From Muribaculaceae bacterium (GTDB lineage Bacteria; Bacillota; Clostridia; Lachnospirales; Lachnospiraceae), in NCBI GenBank assembly GCA_023663465.1, contig JAMPHJ010000011.1:1-43654 (forward strand): a DNA stretch of 43,654 nucleotides, read 5' to 3'. The notes under the pieces were generated by a model, which saw only the letters and a list, made by a program, of their open reading frames with translations, had not been told where the DNA came from and ran no database searches. The position numbers and the translations under genes are program-made. Every line of letters begins with the position of its first letter. The stretch's first letter is position 1. Positions 32,328-42,145 of this stretch are shown piece by piece.

Positions 32328-35300
32328 ACTCCTTTCTTTCGCCTCCATTTTCTTCTGGGTTTCCGTTTTCTTCTGGATTCCTTTTTTCTTCTCGGTTCCT
32401 TTTTCCTTCTCGGTTCCCGCTTTCTTCCGGGTTCCTTTTTTCTTCTCCGTTTCTTCTTCCGTTCGGGTTTTTGTTTGCTTGCGACCTTTTTCTTCCGCTT
32501 GGGTTCCTGTTCTTGTCCGGTTTTTTTCTTCCGCTCAGGCTCTTGCTCTTTTCCGGGTTCCTTCTTCCAGTAATGCCGGCCGGTGAAATATAAGCCGCAG
32601 CCTGCAAGCGATAAAAACTCCGCCCCCAGAATATAGAGCACCAGGTTTCCTCCCGTGGCCGGAAGCATCAACAACCCCTGATTGGAAATCGTAAGGGTTA
32701 TGAACATCTTGCCGCTTCTTTCCTCTATCGTTAACGCTTTGCCTTCCGCGGTACTTTGGCCCGCACGGTTTATCACCAGCTCTATCGGTTTTGCCAACAG
32801 ACTGTAATTATCGATGGTTTTCGTCTCCGTCAATCGATAATGCCCATCTGGCAAATCCTCAAACAATGCCTTGCCGCCCTCACCTGTTATCACTTCCCGG
32901 TCGCCAAAAGTATCGTCTTTCTTCCACTTTTCTCCATCTTTGACGTAACGCTCCAGTTGAAGCGTAACCCCTTCCATCTCTTTGGGTGGGTCATCGCCGG
33001 ATACTTTCGTAACTTCCAGATTGGTCAGCGGGTTATAAGTATTGGTAATGTTATATTCTATCTGCTCTCCCTCTTCGTTTTCTGTCACGCTTGCGGTGCC
33101 GCCGGATGCCAGGTAGCACGAATGGTTTTCCTGATAAACCAGCTTTTCGGAATTGTCTGCTTCTTTTACATCTTGGCTTATCACATCAAATTCCCTTGCT
33201 CCCGTTACGATTTTCGTTTCCACGAAGCGGTATTCATACTTCCGCCTTCTTCCCGCGTCGCTCTTTCCATAGAGGGGCAGACCTTCCACATGATACGCCC
33301 AGCCTTTTGTTTCTATCGTAATGATATTGCCGTCGGTGCATTGCAGCGTCCGGGTTTTCGTGTCTGGCTCTCCCTCATCCGGCGGTTTTGTTAAAAGAAT
33401 CTCTACCACGGCTTCCTGGGATGGCGCCTCCGGCAGGTCTGTCTTTTGATAATATTCCACATCCTGAAATTCATATGTTACGCCACTCGCACTATCTCCT
33501 CCAGCCTGCAGGAATCTGCGCTGTAGTTTCAACGTGACGCTCTGTGCCTGTGGCGCCGCGCCCAGATGGGTATTCTTATCGCCCAACTCCCATAGCTTCT
33601 CTCCGCCCATTTCCGCCATCTCTATGACAGGATTGATATCGTTTTCAACCACGATTTTATCTACAATTTCCTCGCCTTCGTCTGCGATAATCGTGCCGCG
33701 ATAGCATTTCTTGGCGGCGTCAAACTCGCCCGTATCGTTTCCGCCACCTACTTGATACATTTTCGAGAGGGAGAAGTCGTCCCTTTCCAGTCCGGCGTTC
33801 AGTAAGGGGAAATCATCACCCGCCGTCTGGATTTCCTCGACGCGGTACTCCGTCCCTGCCGGGATTCCCGTAATCGTAAATACGGACTGACCCGACTCTA
33901 AGAAAATATCCTGCTGCATGACGACTTCCTGGTCGGATTCATACTCCCCATAATCGTTGACGCTTCCTTCAAGGTACATACCCCCCACATTGGAAAAAGT
34001 AACCCGGATGGTATAGGGAATCTCTACATCAATCAGATTATTCTGGTCTATCAAGCTGCCTTCCGACACTTTCACCTGTTTCCTGATTTCCAGGGAACCG
34101 GTTTTGATGGTATTGGTATACTTTAATTTCAAATCGAAATATTGGGTATCGCTTGCCCCTTCCTCATAAGTCCGGAAAAGGATGGTATTTACATTGGTCG
34201 GTTTACTGATATCATCAGGGTCCGTTAGGCTCGTGTCACTTTTCCTTCCATCTTCTGCGCCGGTTCCTGAACCCTGCCGCACCGTCCTGCCGCTTTCCGA
34301 CAATGTCCACGTCACATCGAAAACGTTTTCGTCGCACTCTTCCTGAATCATGAGATAACTGTTGCGTCTGAATTGGTCAGAAAAGATTGCCGACTGGTCA
34401 TCTTTTAGATAAATGCGCCCGGATTCTACATAATAGTCCTTACCGCCCATACTGTATTTCGCGCCGTTTATCGGCTCTAACCCCCGTGTATCATAGGAGC
34501 CGTAGTCCGGTATCTTGTCCTGTTCTTTTTCAAAACCGCTGTCTTCCAGATAGATTGGCGGCGCATTCAGCGTGATATTGTCGATGTACACCGGTTTATC
34601 GTCCCAATAGGCAAATTGAAGACTTTTGATATTTGTATATTGAAACTCCCCGCTTTCCGAACCGTCGAGTTTCTTCAATTTCTGCATCTGGGAAAGATAG
34701 ATTCTGAGACTGGTCCAGCTTCCTGACTGCATCAGACCGCGGGTTCCCACAACCGTCGATTCATTCGCCCACACGCCGATGCGGTTTCCTGCCCCGTCGA
34801 TTAACGCCACGAAAGGAGCCCCCGCGCCCGTCGCCGCATCCAGATAAGCGTCCAGTTCCAGATATCCGTCCTGCATCACCCTCGTGGCAGCAGAAGCGTC
34901 CAGATTCCCGACGCCAATATTTTGCAACAGAAAAGAACGGCCATCCGTAACATCCTGCCCGTCTGTATATTTTTTCTCGCCCGGATACCGGTATTTCAGC
35001 ACACAGTCCCTGCTGCCATCGCTATTCCCCGGAATATCCGCTGTTACAAGCGCTAATTCGGAACCATCCGCCGACTGGATAAACTGCCCTACAGGCGTCG
35101 ATGAAGTAATCTTATCGTAATCCCATTTTAATGCCTCATTCGCAGTCTGGATATCAAAAGCAAGCCCGCTTGTAATCATATTCCGCATGGCGATGGGGAA
35201 GCTTACCTCCGTCTTTAACCTTGTCATGGCTTCCTCAAACTCTTCATTGACCAGACTCTGCCCATCCGCCCCGGTGGTAACAACCTCTTTTTCGACTTCC

Positions 35301-37198
35301 AGATTGTTGGTTTTGGGGAAGTTAAAGGAAATATACATATTGGATTCCCAGAGACCGCGCTCCATATAAAACATGGTCAGTACATGTTGCTTGGAAGAAT
35401 CCAGCTTCTCAAAAGGGTCTGTAAAGGTTCCTTTGCCTGTTGACCTGCATCCTGTCGTAACTGCCTCGCACTTGGCAAAATTGATGCTTCCATCTACCGC
35501 GCCATGATCTCCGCCGATGTCCAGTATCAGATTTCCGTCGATAAATACCCAGATATCGTCGTCGCCCCTGAAAGTAAATTCGATATCCTTCTCGACAATC
35601 TCATCCCCCTGCTTTACCTTTACCATACCATTTGCCGTCATATAGAAAGGAATATCCAGTCTCATACCGAAGGCATAGTTTAATCTGGTGGGTTTTCCAG
35701 TTTCTGAGTTGTCATTAAATGGGAAAAAATTACTTTGCTCAGTCGCAACATATGCCGTATGTCCATGAACGCTGTTGGCAGCGCCCACCCTGTCCAGAAA
35801 ATATTTGCCTTCCTCCGTCTGCTTCATACGCAGCGTCTGGGCTGCATCATAGCTTTCAAACTCCCAGTACCCCGTCGCCGTATCCTTTACAAAAGGAAAC
35901 GAGATGTTTTCAAACACATACCCGATGTTTGTCTGTAAAGAGTTATCACCCCGCAGAAACTGTTTATTAAAATAGGGCGCTTCTACCCCCTTGCCGTCGT
36001 TGTCCGTACCCATCATCAGCTTGTCGCCGATTAATTGGCTGTTAACCAGACCCAGGCGGGCGCCTTGATTATCACTTCCATTATTGTTATCAAACTTAAA
36101 ATTCAGTAATCCGTTGAAGTAAGCGTCAGCCTTGGTAAATTCCCCGAAATACAGGGGCGACTGCCAGCTGCTCGTAGCCAGCGACGTATCCCGGAAATAG
36201 GCGGCGATTGCCTCATTAAACTTCTTCGCCTGTATTCTATGGCTGCTTCCGTCGCCGCCCATGTTATCGTCCGAAACCGTCTTCCGGTTCTTCCCTTCCA
36301 GCTCCAAGTCAGAATAATAATCATAAAAGGTGGAATTGACATACCAGATTCCATCCTCTTTCTTAAATTCGCCCTGCGGGATATTCAGGCTCGTATCCGC
36401 AATACTGCTGCCTGGTTCTAACAATTCCAGTGTTCTTAGGGTATTTGCTTCATAGCCGCCTACTATCGCCGTGAGAAAAATACCCCCCCCCGATGAATTT
36501 TCGCTATCACCGAGGGCGGCAGTTATTTTCTCACTATCTAAAACCTCTGTTTTATTCGCAACATTCGTGGTTCCTGTTTCCTCTATATAAAACCCGTCAT
36601 AGTCCGAAGACTCCAAATCAAAGAGCAGCGTCCCATCCGAGGGCAGAGCTTCCGTCTCTACCCATGTATTTCCTTTTACATAACAGACTGACGCCCCTCC
36701 CGTAAAATCATGCTTAATGAAAATCGGAACGCCAAAATACAGCGGGCGCACTGAACCTGTCCAGCCGCCGTACTTTACGGCAAAAGAGCTTCCATAGACG
36801 CCCTTCTTGGCAATCAGCGTCTCAGTAGTTACCGGCTCGGTTGTATTGCCTGGCTGGCTATCACCCACTTTTTTAATATAAAAACTATCATACTCCGTAC
36901 TATCCAGATCATACACGAAATTTCCCACCGCAGTCCCGATGGAAACCGTACTTACATAAGTATAAGCATCTCCCTCTGCATCTTTTTTTTGCAGAATCAC
37001 TTCCGCGCCGCCCCCATCAAAATCATGGACAACTCGTATTGTGACCTTCCCGTTTTTCTCATCCGCCCGGACGCTCTGGGGCGCAATTCCCCGCTTCATG
37101 GCGCTATCCGGCATTCCTATCATGACTGACAGAGCAAGTATCAAAAGGAATATGGCGAACAGACGCTTCGTGAGACTCTTTTCTTTCGCTTCGTTCAT
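32324..37198 (-). CDS. Large pilus tip/ancillary adhesin with fibro-slime, Cna-B-like domains and LPATG
   Basis: 1,624 residues. Signal peptide (about 10-45), then two related N-terminal modules (about 50-130 and 158-228; shared HDF-GG and DL-S--YD-FYI patterns). A fibro-slime/PA14-like domain covers about 400-630 (GDDDIWVFIDGNLILDIGGD), a beta-rich binding-like region about 640-915, and Cna-B/SpaA-like repeats to about 1510. LPATG is at 1512-1516, followed by a helix and about 84 basic residues. These parts suggest a sortase-attached adhesin at the pilus tip. The codons for SGGG (237-239) hold a G9 tract, and 70-72 an A8 tract. A one-base change in G9 gives an early stop either way. It is the first gene of the pilus operon. 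Confidence 0.9.
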   Translation of the reverse strand: MNEAKEKSLTKRLFAIFLLILALSVMIGMPDSAMKRGIAPQSVRADEKNGKVTIRVVHDFDGGGAEVILQKKDAEGDAYTYVSTVSIGTAVGNFVYDLDSTEYDSFYIKKVGDSQPGNTTEPVTTETLIAKKGVYGSSFAVKYGGWTGSVRPLYFGVPIFIKHDFTGGASVCYVKGNTWVETEALPSDGTLLFDLESSDYDGFYIEETGTTNVANKTEVLDSEKITAALGDSENSSGGGIFLTAIVGGYEANTLRTLELLEPGSSIADTSLNIPQGEFKKEDGIWYVNSTFYDYYSDLELEGKNRKTVSDDNMGGDGSSHRIQAKKFNEAIAAYFRDTSLATSSWQSPLYFGEFTKADAYFNGLLNFKFDNNNGSDNQGARLGLVNSQLIGDKLMMGTDNDGKGVEAPYFNKQFLRGDNSLQTNIGYVFENISFPFVKDTATGYWEFESYDAAQTLRMKQTEEGKYFLDRVGAANSVHGHTAYVATEQSNFFPFNDNSETGKPTRLNYAFGMRLDIPFYMTANGMVKVKQGDEIVEKDIEFTFRGDDDIWVFIDGNLILDIGGDHGAVDGSINFAKCEAVTTGCRSTGKGTFTDPFEKLDSSKQHVLTMFYMERGLWESNMYISFNFPKTNNLEVEKEVVTTGADGQSLVNEEFEEAMTRLKTEVSFPIAMRNMITSGLAFDIQTANEALKWDYDKITSSTPVGQFIQSADGSELALVTADIPGNSDGSRDCVLKYRYPGEKKYTDGQDVTDGRSFLLQNIGVGNLDASAATRVMQDGYLELDAYLDAATGAGAPFVALIDGAGNRIGVWANESTVVGTRGLMQSGSWTSLRIYLSQMQKLKKLDGSESGEFQYTNIKSLQFAYWDDKPVYIDNITLNAPPIYLEDSGFEKEQDKIPDYGSYDTRGLEPINGAKYSMGGKDYYVESGRIYLKDDQSAIFSDQFRRNSYLMIQEECDENVFDVTWTLSESGRTVRQGSGTGAEDGRKSDTSLTDPDDISKPTNVNTILFRTYEEGASDTQYFDLKLKYTNTIKTGSLEIRKQVKVSEGSLIDQNNLIDVEIPYTIRVTFSNVGGMYLEGSVNDYGEYESDQEVVMQQDIFLESGQSVFTITGIPAGTEYRVEEIQTAGDDFPLLNAGLERDDFSLSKMYQVGGGNDTGEFDAAKKCYRGTIIADEGEEIVDKIVVENDINPVIEMAEMGGEKLWELGDKNTHLGAAPQAQSVTLKLQRRFLQAGGDSASGVTYEFQDVEYYQKTDLPEAPSQEAVVEILLTKPPDEGEPDTKTRTLQCTDGNIITIETKGWAYHVEGLPLYGKSDAGRRRKYEYRFVETKIVTGAREFDVISQDVKEADNSEKLVYQENHSCYLASGGTASVTENEEGEQIEYNITNTYNPLTNLEVTKVSGDDPPKEMEGVTLQLERYVKDGEKWKKDDTFGDREVITGEGGKALFEDLPDGHYRLTETKTIDNYSLLAKPIELVINRAGQSTAEGKALTIEERSGKMFITLTISNQGLLMLPATGGNLVLYILGAEFLSLAGCGLYFTGRHYWKKEPGKEQEPERKKKTGQEQEPKRKKKVASKQKPERKKKRRRKKEPGRKREPRRKKEPRRKKESRRKRKPRRKWRRKKGV
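32330..32560. repeat. Degenerate purine/pyrimidine repeat encoding the basic tail
   Basis: The plus strand is almost wholly pyrimidine-rich, made of imperfect units of about 18-27 bases such as GGTTCCTTTTTTCTTCTC. In the minus-strand reading frame these give KEPRRK-type hexapeptides. The regular units explain the extra length of the adhesin tail. Confidence 0.75.
36483..36491. repeat. Homopolymer tract G9/C9 inside the adhesin gene
   Basis: Nine C on the plus strand (nine G in the coding strand) span the end of codon 236 to codon 239. Loss of one G leads to TAG after nine further codons, gain of one G leads to TGA after about fourteen, so either change truncates the protein near residue 245-250 without its sorting signal. 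Confidence 0.9.
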
Positions 37199-37286
37199 TA
37201 TCCATGTACCCTTTTCTATGGCCTTTTATCCCGGTTACAATGATTTACTAATTTTCGACATGATAAGATATAATTATTCAAATATC

Positions 37287-37315
37287 ATTATAAAACGGTT
37301 TACTTGTCAAGTCAA
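37287..37315 (-). promoter_or_regulatory. Near-consensus promoter of the pilus operon
   Basis: Minus strand TTGACT (37310-37315), 17-base spacer, TATAAT (37287-37292). The leader to the ATG at 37198 is about 80 bases. A terminator for the upstream chemoreceptor gene lies just before, so this is an independent unit. Confidence 0.8.
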
Positions 37316-37409
37316 CAACTTCTAGTAGATACTTTACAGGATGACTACAATATCATGGGTTTTATGCAGGTTTTCCTGCCATAGGAGCGACCTTTCCCTA
37401 TAACAGGGC

Positions 37410-37467
37410 AAAAAAATACCCCCTGCCATAGAGAAGCTTTCCGGTTTCCGCTTCTTATGACAGGGGG
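37410..37467 (-). terminator. Rho-independent terminator of the chemoreceptor gene
   Basis: Bases 37419-37437 pair with 37450-37467 (GCCCCCTG-type stem with a few mismatches), and on the minus strand the stem is followed by TATTTTTTT. It separates the chemoreceptor/binding-protein unit from the pilus operon. Confidence 0.85.
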
Positions 37468-37519
37468 CGCTTTCCAAATTTCTTTCTTCAAAGAGAGCCT
37501 GACTGACTGCTCCACTTGC

Positions 37520-39286
37520 CTATAACTGCTTAAATACTTCGGTTTCCCGTTTCAGACTGACTGCAATCGACTGATTATCGTCCATATGCTGCGCAATGCT
37601 TTCCATGTCTTCAAGCAGCGTCTGCGTGCTTTCCGCCGCGCTGCCCACGCCCTTGACGCCTTCGTCGATGGAACGCGTAATCAAATCGATGGAATCCGCA
37701 ATCTCTTCTATCGTGCCCTGCAGACCATCCATCCGCTCCGTAAAGTCGCACATCCTGTTCTCGATATACGCCGCCTTGCCCTGATATTCCGTACCGCCCA
37801 GCGCGAAGTTTTTAAATTCCGGTAAAATAGAGGTATTCAGATAATCTACCAGCTCCTGGGCATTGTCCGCCAAATTGTTGACCGCCTGGATAACGACGCT
37901 GTTGATACTCTGAATCCGGTTTGCCGCCGCCTGGCTTGCCGTGGAAAGCTGGCTGATTTCGGAAGCCACTACCGCGAATCCCTTGCCCGCCTCGCCGGCG
38001 CGCGCCGCTTCGATGGAAGCGTTTAAGGACAAAAGGTTGGTCTTGCTGGCGATGCTTAAAATATCGTTGGTCAGATTGTTGACCTGATCCACGCTTTCAC
38101 TCTCTTTGATCGCCTGTTCCAGCACTTCCAGAATCTGATTGACTTTTTCTTCCGCCGCCTTCATCGTCGTATGCGCCGAATCTTCCATGCTGTTTGCATG
38201 GGCTTTCATCTCTATCGTATACTGTCTGATATCTTCCGTCTGCCCTACGATGGCGCTGACTTCCTGTTTCACTTCCGCAGCATTCGAGTTAATCAAGGCT
38301 GCGCTGGAAGACATTTCTTCCATTGTGGATGACAATTCTTCCGTCATGGAAGACAGATCGGCAACGCTTCTGTTAGACGTCAGCACGCTGTCCCGCACTT
38401 CGTTGACGACGCTTTCCATTTTCACGGAATTATCAGTGATAACTTTGAAAATATCCTGTAATTTTCCCATAAAGACATTGATACCATTGCCCACCGCCCC
38501 AATCTCTCGGTTGGAAAAAATCGTCACACGCTGGGTCAAATCGCCTTCCCGTCTGTCTATCGCCGAAATAATGTCCACGATTTCATGCTGCGTCTTGCCT
38601 AACGGACGGATAACCATGCCAAACACGCTGACAAGCGTATACACTAACGCAATCGCGCTGATAACGATAAATACCATGCTCAGAACCAGAGCCTGACGGT
38701 AAGTGTCATTCTGCTGCACCCTTGCTGCCTGTGCCCGCTGCTGCATGTCCTCTGACAACAGATCGATGCTGTTCTGCATTGCCGCCGCATATTCCGCCAC
38801 TGCACCGTTTGCCAGGGCGTAGGCGCTCTCATTGTTTCCGTGGGCGCTGAATCCCATAACACTTGCTATTTCCCATTTCAAGCCTTCATAATTTTCTAAC
38901 AGCGTCTCGTAATTGCCTCTCTGTTCCGCCGTAATATATTTTTCAAACTCCTGCAAAGAAGTATCCAGCGATGCTTCGTCTTCCCGTATCTCGTCTATCA
39001 GCGAGACCATCGTCTGTAAATCCGTGGCGATGATATGGGAAAGCCCTATTTTATGTATTTCCTGCGTTTCTTTCTGAATTTCCGCAAGCTCCGTGATGCC
39101 CGTCATATATTCGTCCGCAATCTGGGACGCTCCGGCATTGATTCCCTGAATGCTCAGAACCGAAATCACGTTGGAAATAATGGCTACAATCCCGATGATA
39201 AATACGGGAATCAATAAAATAACACTTGTACTTATTCGCCGGTTGCTGTTTGTGGTGTTATTGCTTTGCGTTTTGCTCATTTCCAA
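37520..39286 (-). CDS. Methyl-accepting chemotaxis protein with 4HB-type sensor and HAMP
   Basis: 588 residues as a TTG start at 39286 (GGAG five bases upstream), or 586 from the ATG at 39280 (eleven bases); both fit. Helix 1 (about 23-45), an outside helical bundle of about 155 residues, helix 2 (about 205-228), a HAMP domain (to about 285), then the MCP signalling coil with the tip near 415-445 ([20 protein letters not shown]). It lies 28 bp after the binding lipoprotein gene with no gene between, so the two are probably cotranscribed and the binding protein may present a sugar to this receptor. Terminator follows. Confidence 0.93.
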   Translation of the reverse strand: MEMSKTQSNNTTNSNRRISTSVILLIPVFIIGIVAIISNVISVLSIQGINAGASQIADEYMTGITELAEIQKETQEIHKIGLSHIIATDLQTMVSLIDEIREDEASLDTSLQEFEKYITAEQRGNYETLLENYEGLKWEIASVMGFSAHGNNESAYALANGAVAEYAAAMQNSIDLLSEDMQQRAQAARVQQNDTYRQALVLSMVFIVISAIALVYTLVSVFGMVIRPLGKTQHEIVDIISAIDRREGDLTQRVTIFSNREIGAVGNGINVFMGKLQDIFKVITDNSVKMESVVNEVRDSVLTSNRSVADLSSMTEELSSTMEEMSSSAALINSNAAEVKQEVSAIVGQTEDIRQYTIEMKAHANSMEDSAHTTMKAAEEKVNQILEVLEQAIKESESVDQVNNLTNDILSIASKTNLLSLNASIEAARAGEAGKGFAVVASEISQLSTASQAAANRIQSINSVVIQAVNNLADNAQELVDYLNTSILPEFKNFALGGTEYQGKAAYIENRMCDFTERMDGLQGTIEEIADSIDLITRSIDEGVKGVGSAAESTQTLLEDMESIAQHMDDNQSIAVSLKRETEVFKQL

Positions 39287-39314
39287 ACTTTCTCCTTTCC
39301 TCGTCCGAACCTGT

Positions 39315-40592
39315 CTAATTGACCGCCGAAGCAGTGATTGCCGTTACCAGATTATCAATTAACTCCTGCGGGGAAGCGCCCTCTGGATTACCCGCAGCCA
39401 GATTGAGACCAAACTGTTCCGTGGGCGTCCAATAAGCGTTACCCACCCGCTGCAAAACGCCATGTTCCGATTGGGCGATGACCGCCTGAATCGCAGGAAC
39501 GTCGTTTAAGGCATCGGAAGCCGCCGCATTGATATTGGAAGGTCCCTGCATACGCTTTTCAAAGCGCAGCATCTGATTCTGCTCATTGCTCATGTAATCC
39601 GCCAGCTTATGCGCCCATTCCACATGTTCGCCATTGGCATCGACGCCTATCAGTTTATAGCCGACGAAGGAAGACATCTGTACCTGCTGCCCCGCGCAGG
39701 TATAAGTCGGCAGCTTGACCGCGCCGTAATCGCTGCCCCATGCCGCTATAACGCCGTCCACATTCCATCCGCCGCTGATGAAAGCAATCACCGTACCGTC
39801 TTCCACGCCTTCCATCATATCGCCTTCCGTTGCCTGCAAAAAGCCCGGATGAGCTGCAATATCCATCATGGACCTTACCACGTCCGCGCCCGTAATCGCA
39901 CCCTCTGTCGTATTCCAGTTGCAATAATTAGTCACGCCGTCTTCATTGATACCAAATTCCAGCCCCGTATTGCCGAAAAAGGAGTACAGATACCAGCCAG
40001 AACCCCAAATCATCGAAAACTTTTTCTCATTTTCCGCCGCTACTTCCAAAATCCTATCCAGCGTCTGCACGTCCTGTTCCGTAAAATAATCCTTATTATA
40101 ATATAGAAAATATCCGTTATCCGCAGTAATCGGATAAGCGTATACCGTATCCAGAATCGTCGCCGCATTTACCGCGCCTTCCAGATTCGCTTTCTGAATC
40201 TCTTCCGCATTGGGCACTCTCGACAGCACGCCCCCTGCAACCAAAGTGTTTAACTGGTCATCCGGGAAAATAAACACATCCGCCGCGCTGTGGACGTCAT
40301 TCAAAATGATATCCCTCGAATCCGCGTCTGTATTGCTTTCCACCAGAATGTCAAATTGCGCTTCCCCGGCGTGCTCTTTTACGAAATTATCCACCATTTC
40401 CTGCGCGATTTCCGTATCCTGCGTCCAGACTTTCAGCGATATTGTACCTTCCTCTGCAGAATTTGCCGTACTTCCTGCGTTCTCCGTATCACTAGAAATT
40501 TCCGCCCCGGATTGAGTTCCCCCGGCGCATCCCGTCAGCAGCAGCCCACATAGCGCTGTGACAGCCATACCTTTTAAAGACTTCCTTCTCAT
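39315..40592 (-). CDS. Solute-binding lipoprotein, MalE-like family
   Basis: 425 residues with a lipoprotein signal (LLLTGCAGG, Cys at about 22). The chain has the two-lobe layout of family 1 extracellular binding proteins: [20 protein letters not shown] at the start, PYPITADN-type hinge region ([19 protein letters not shown]), [11 protein letters not shown], and [14 protein letters not shown] near the end. Such proteins usually feed an ABC importer, but no permease or ATPase is nearby. The next gene is a chemoreceptor. Preference for maltose-like sugars is suggested by resemblance only. Confidence 0.88.
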   Translation of the reverse strand: MRRKSLKGMAVTALCGLLLTGCAGGTQSGAEISSDTENAGSTANSAEEGTISLKVWTQDTEIAQEMVDNFVKEHAGEAQFDILVESNTDADSRDIILNDVHSAADVFIFPDDQLNTLVAGGVLSRVPNAEEIQKANLEGAVNAATILDTVYAYPITADNGYFLYYNKDYFTEQDVQTLDRILEVAAENEKKFSMIWGSGWYLYSFFGNTGLEFGINEDGVTNYCNWNTTEGAITGADVVRSMMDIAAHPGFLQATEGDMMEGVEDGTVIAFISGGWNVDGVIAAWGSDYGAVKLPTYTCAGQQVQMSSFVGYKLIGVDANGEHVEWAHKLADYMSNEQNQMLRFEKRMQGPSNINAAASDALNDVPAIQAVIAQSEHGVLQRVGNAYWTPTEQFGLNLAAGNPEGASPQELIDNLVTAITASAVN

Positions 40593-40776
40593 CCGCTTCT
40601 CTCCTCTCGCTGCACCCGCCCGGAATTTCCCGTTTTGCTACAGACAAATGCAAAATACTTCTTTTATTGTAACATAATGCGTCTTTTTTGGCTACTACAT
40701 GAAGATAGAAAATTGATGGCGGCGGGTGTGATTTCCGGCTAATGCGATAAATTTCTGTGTAAAAGTAGGAAAAAAG

Positions 40777-40806
40777 TCTACAAAAACCGCAATTATCTGG
40801 TATAAT
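40777..40806 (+). promoter_or_regulatory. Candidate promoter of the SGNH lipoprotein gene
   Basis: TCTACA (40777-40782), 18-base spacer and a perfect TATAAT (40801-40806) lie 57 bases before the chosen ATG. Confidence 0.6.
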
Positions 40807-40862
40807 AACCCATATGTCATACACGGACATGCCAAAAATTGTTTTCAAAGGAGCACATGCGA

Positions 40863-42044
40863 ATGAAAAAATCAATATCACTGCTTCTTATCGTCCTCAT
40901 GCTATCCGTGCTATTCACCGGATGCGGACAATCAGGAAGCGGGCAGGAACAGGATACCTCCGCGGATACGCCGGATGGTTCCGACGAAGATGCTGCCACT
41001 ACGCCGGATGATTCTGATGCGGAAGATGCGGACGCTTCACCGGATAGTTCCGATGCGGAAGATGCAGACGCTTCGGACGCCTTGTCTAAGGGAACTGGAA
41101 CGGATGAAGACGCCACTGCGGACGTAGAAGCGCTCTCAGGCAGCGTTCAGGCAAGAAGCGCCGATGTGGACGACGACGCCGACGCGGATACAGACGCCGC
41201 CAAAGAAGCGGATGAAGAAGACGCCCTCCCGGAATATACAGTTACTCCGCTAGACGAGCCTAAAATCATGTATTCGACCAGCTCGGTCAATATTAGGAAA
41301 GGTCCTTCCACCGATTTTGAGAGAATCGGCGGATTACGCCTCGGACAGGAAGTCAGCGTCACCGGACAGGCGGATACCGGTTGGTATGAAGTCTTATATA
41401 ATGAGACGAAAGCTTATGTCAGCGACCAGTATCTGCAAGATGAGAAACCCATCGTTGAAACTGCACAGGAAACCGCAGCCCAGCCGGAAGCGGCGCTGCA
41501 GGATGCCGCCCAGCCACAGGATACCCCGGCGGCAGTAGAACCGGTGGTTGAAGTCAAAAGCGTAGCAGGTGTTATTCTTGTAGGGGATTCCAGATTCGTA
41601 CAGATGAAAAACAATGTCGGGGACAATCCCTGCACCTGGATTGCGGAAAGCGGGAAGGGTTATCAATGGTTTAACGAAAACGCTATCGCCCGCATCGACA
41701 GCGTCGTCGGCAAGGGTTCCAAAATCCTGATTAACTTAGGCGTTAACGACCCCGGCAACTTAAAGAACTATCTGAGTCTCGTCAATGCCAAGGCGGAAGA
41801 GTGGGTAGGAAAAGGCGCCACCGTCTATTATTCCTCCGTCAATCCGGTCTGGGACAATCCCTATGTCACGGAAGAACAGGTAGAATACTTCAATGCCCAG
41901 ATGCAGGGGGGACTCAGTGCCAATGTCCACTGGATAGACTCCCACGGCTATTTAAACGCCATCGGTTATAAACTTGTGGACGGTCTTCACTTCAATGCGG
42001 AAACCTATCAGAATTTATATGCCTATTATATGAGTTGTCTCTAA
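40863..42044 (+). CDS. SH3-domain SGNH/GDSL hydrolase-like lipoprotein
   Basis: 393 residues from the ATG at 40863 (AAGGAG nine bases upstream; an in-frame ATG at 40857 is too close). Lipobox LFTGC with Cys 21. Residues about 25-125 are an acidic, low-complexity spacer with repeated SDAEDADAS units. An SH3b domain follows (about 135-195, SVNIRKGPSTDFERIGGL), then a Gln/Pro/Ala linker, then an SGNH core: VGDSR (Ser), NLGVND, and a late DGLHFN (Asp and His). SH3b usually binds cell wall; SGNH enzymes remove acyl groups from sugars or peptidoglycan. The likely role is a wall-bound esterase acting on surface glycans. Substrate unknown. Confidence 0.87.
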   Translation: MKKSISLLLIVLMLSVLFTGCGQSGSGQEQDTSADTPDGSDEDAATTPDDSDAEDADASPDSSDAEDADASDALSKGTGTDEDATADVEALSGSVQARSADVDDDADADTDAAKEADEEDALPEYTVTPLDEPKIMYSTSSVNIRKGPSTDFERIGGLRLGQEVSVTGQADTGWYEVLYNETKAYVSDQYLQDEKPIVETAQETAAQPEAALQDAAQPQDTPAAVEPVVEVKSVAGVILVGDSRFVQMKNNVGDNPCTWIAESGKGYQWFNENAIARIDSVVGKGSKILINLGVNDPGNLKNYLSLVNAKAEEWVGKGATVYYSSVNPVWDNPYVTEEQVEYFNAQMQGGLSANVHWIDSHGYLNAIGYKLVDGLHFNAETYQNLYAYYMSCL

Positions 42045-42051
42045 CATGGAT

Positions 42052-42077
42052 TAAGCCGGGGAATTTTCCCCGGCTTA
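42052..42077 (+). terminator. Hairpin after the SGNH gene, probable terminator
   Basis: A perfect 12-bp stem TAAGCCGGGGAA/TTCCCCGGCTTA with a 2-base gap lies eight bases after the stop region. The T run after it is poor (TACTTAAAAT), so efficiency may be modest. It stands between two convergent genes. Confidence 0.6.
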
Positions 42078-42145
42078 TACTTAAAATAAGCTGTCTCTGA
42101 AATATCTTTCTTTTGCTTAAATGTCTATCTCGCTTAACTAACTGC

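Noticed and set aside
32317-32586. Plus-strand frames opposite the basic tail
   Set aside because: Phe/Ser/Pro-rich frames produced by the pyrimidine repeat, with no sign of being genes.
40492-40881. 129-codon minus frame upstream of the binding protein
   Set aside because: It overlaps the start of the binding protein and the SGNH promoter and lacks a ribosome site.
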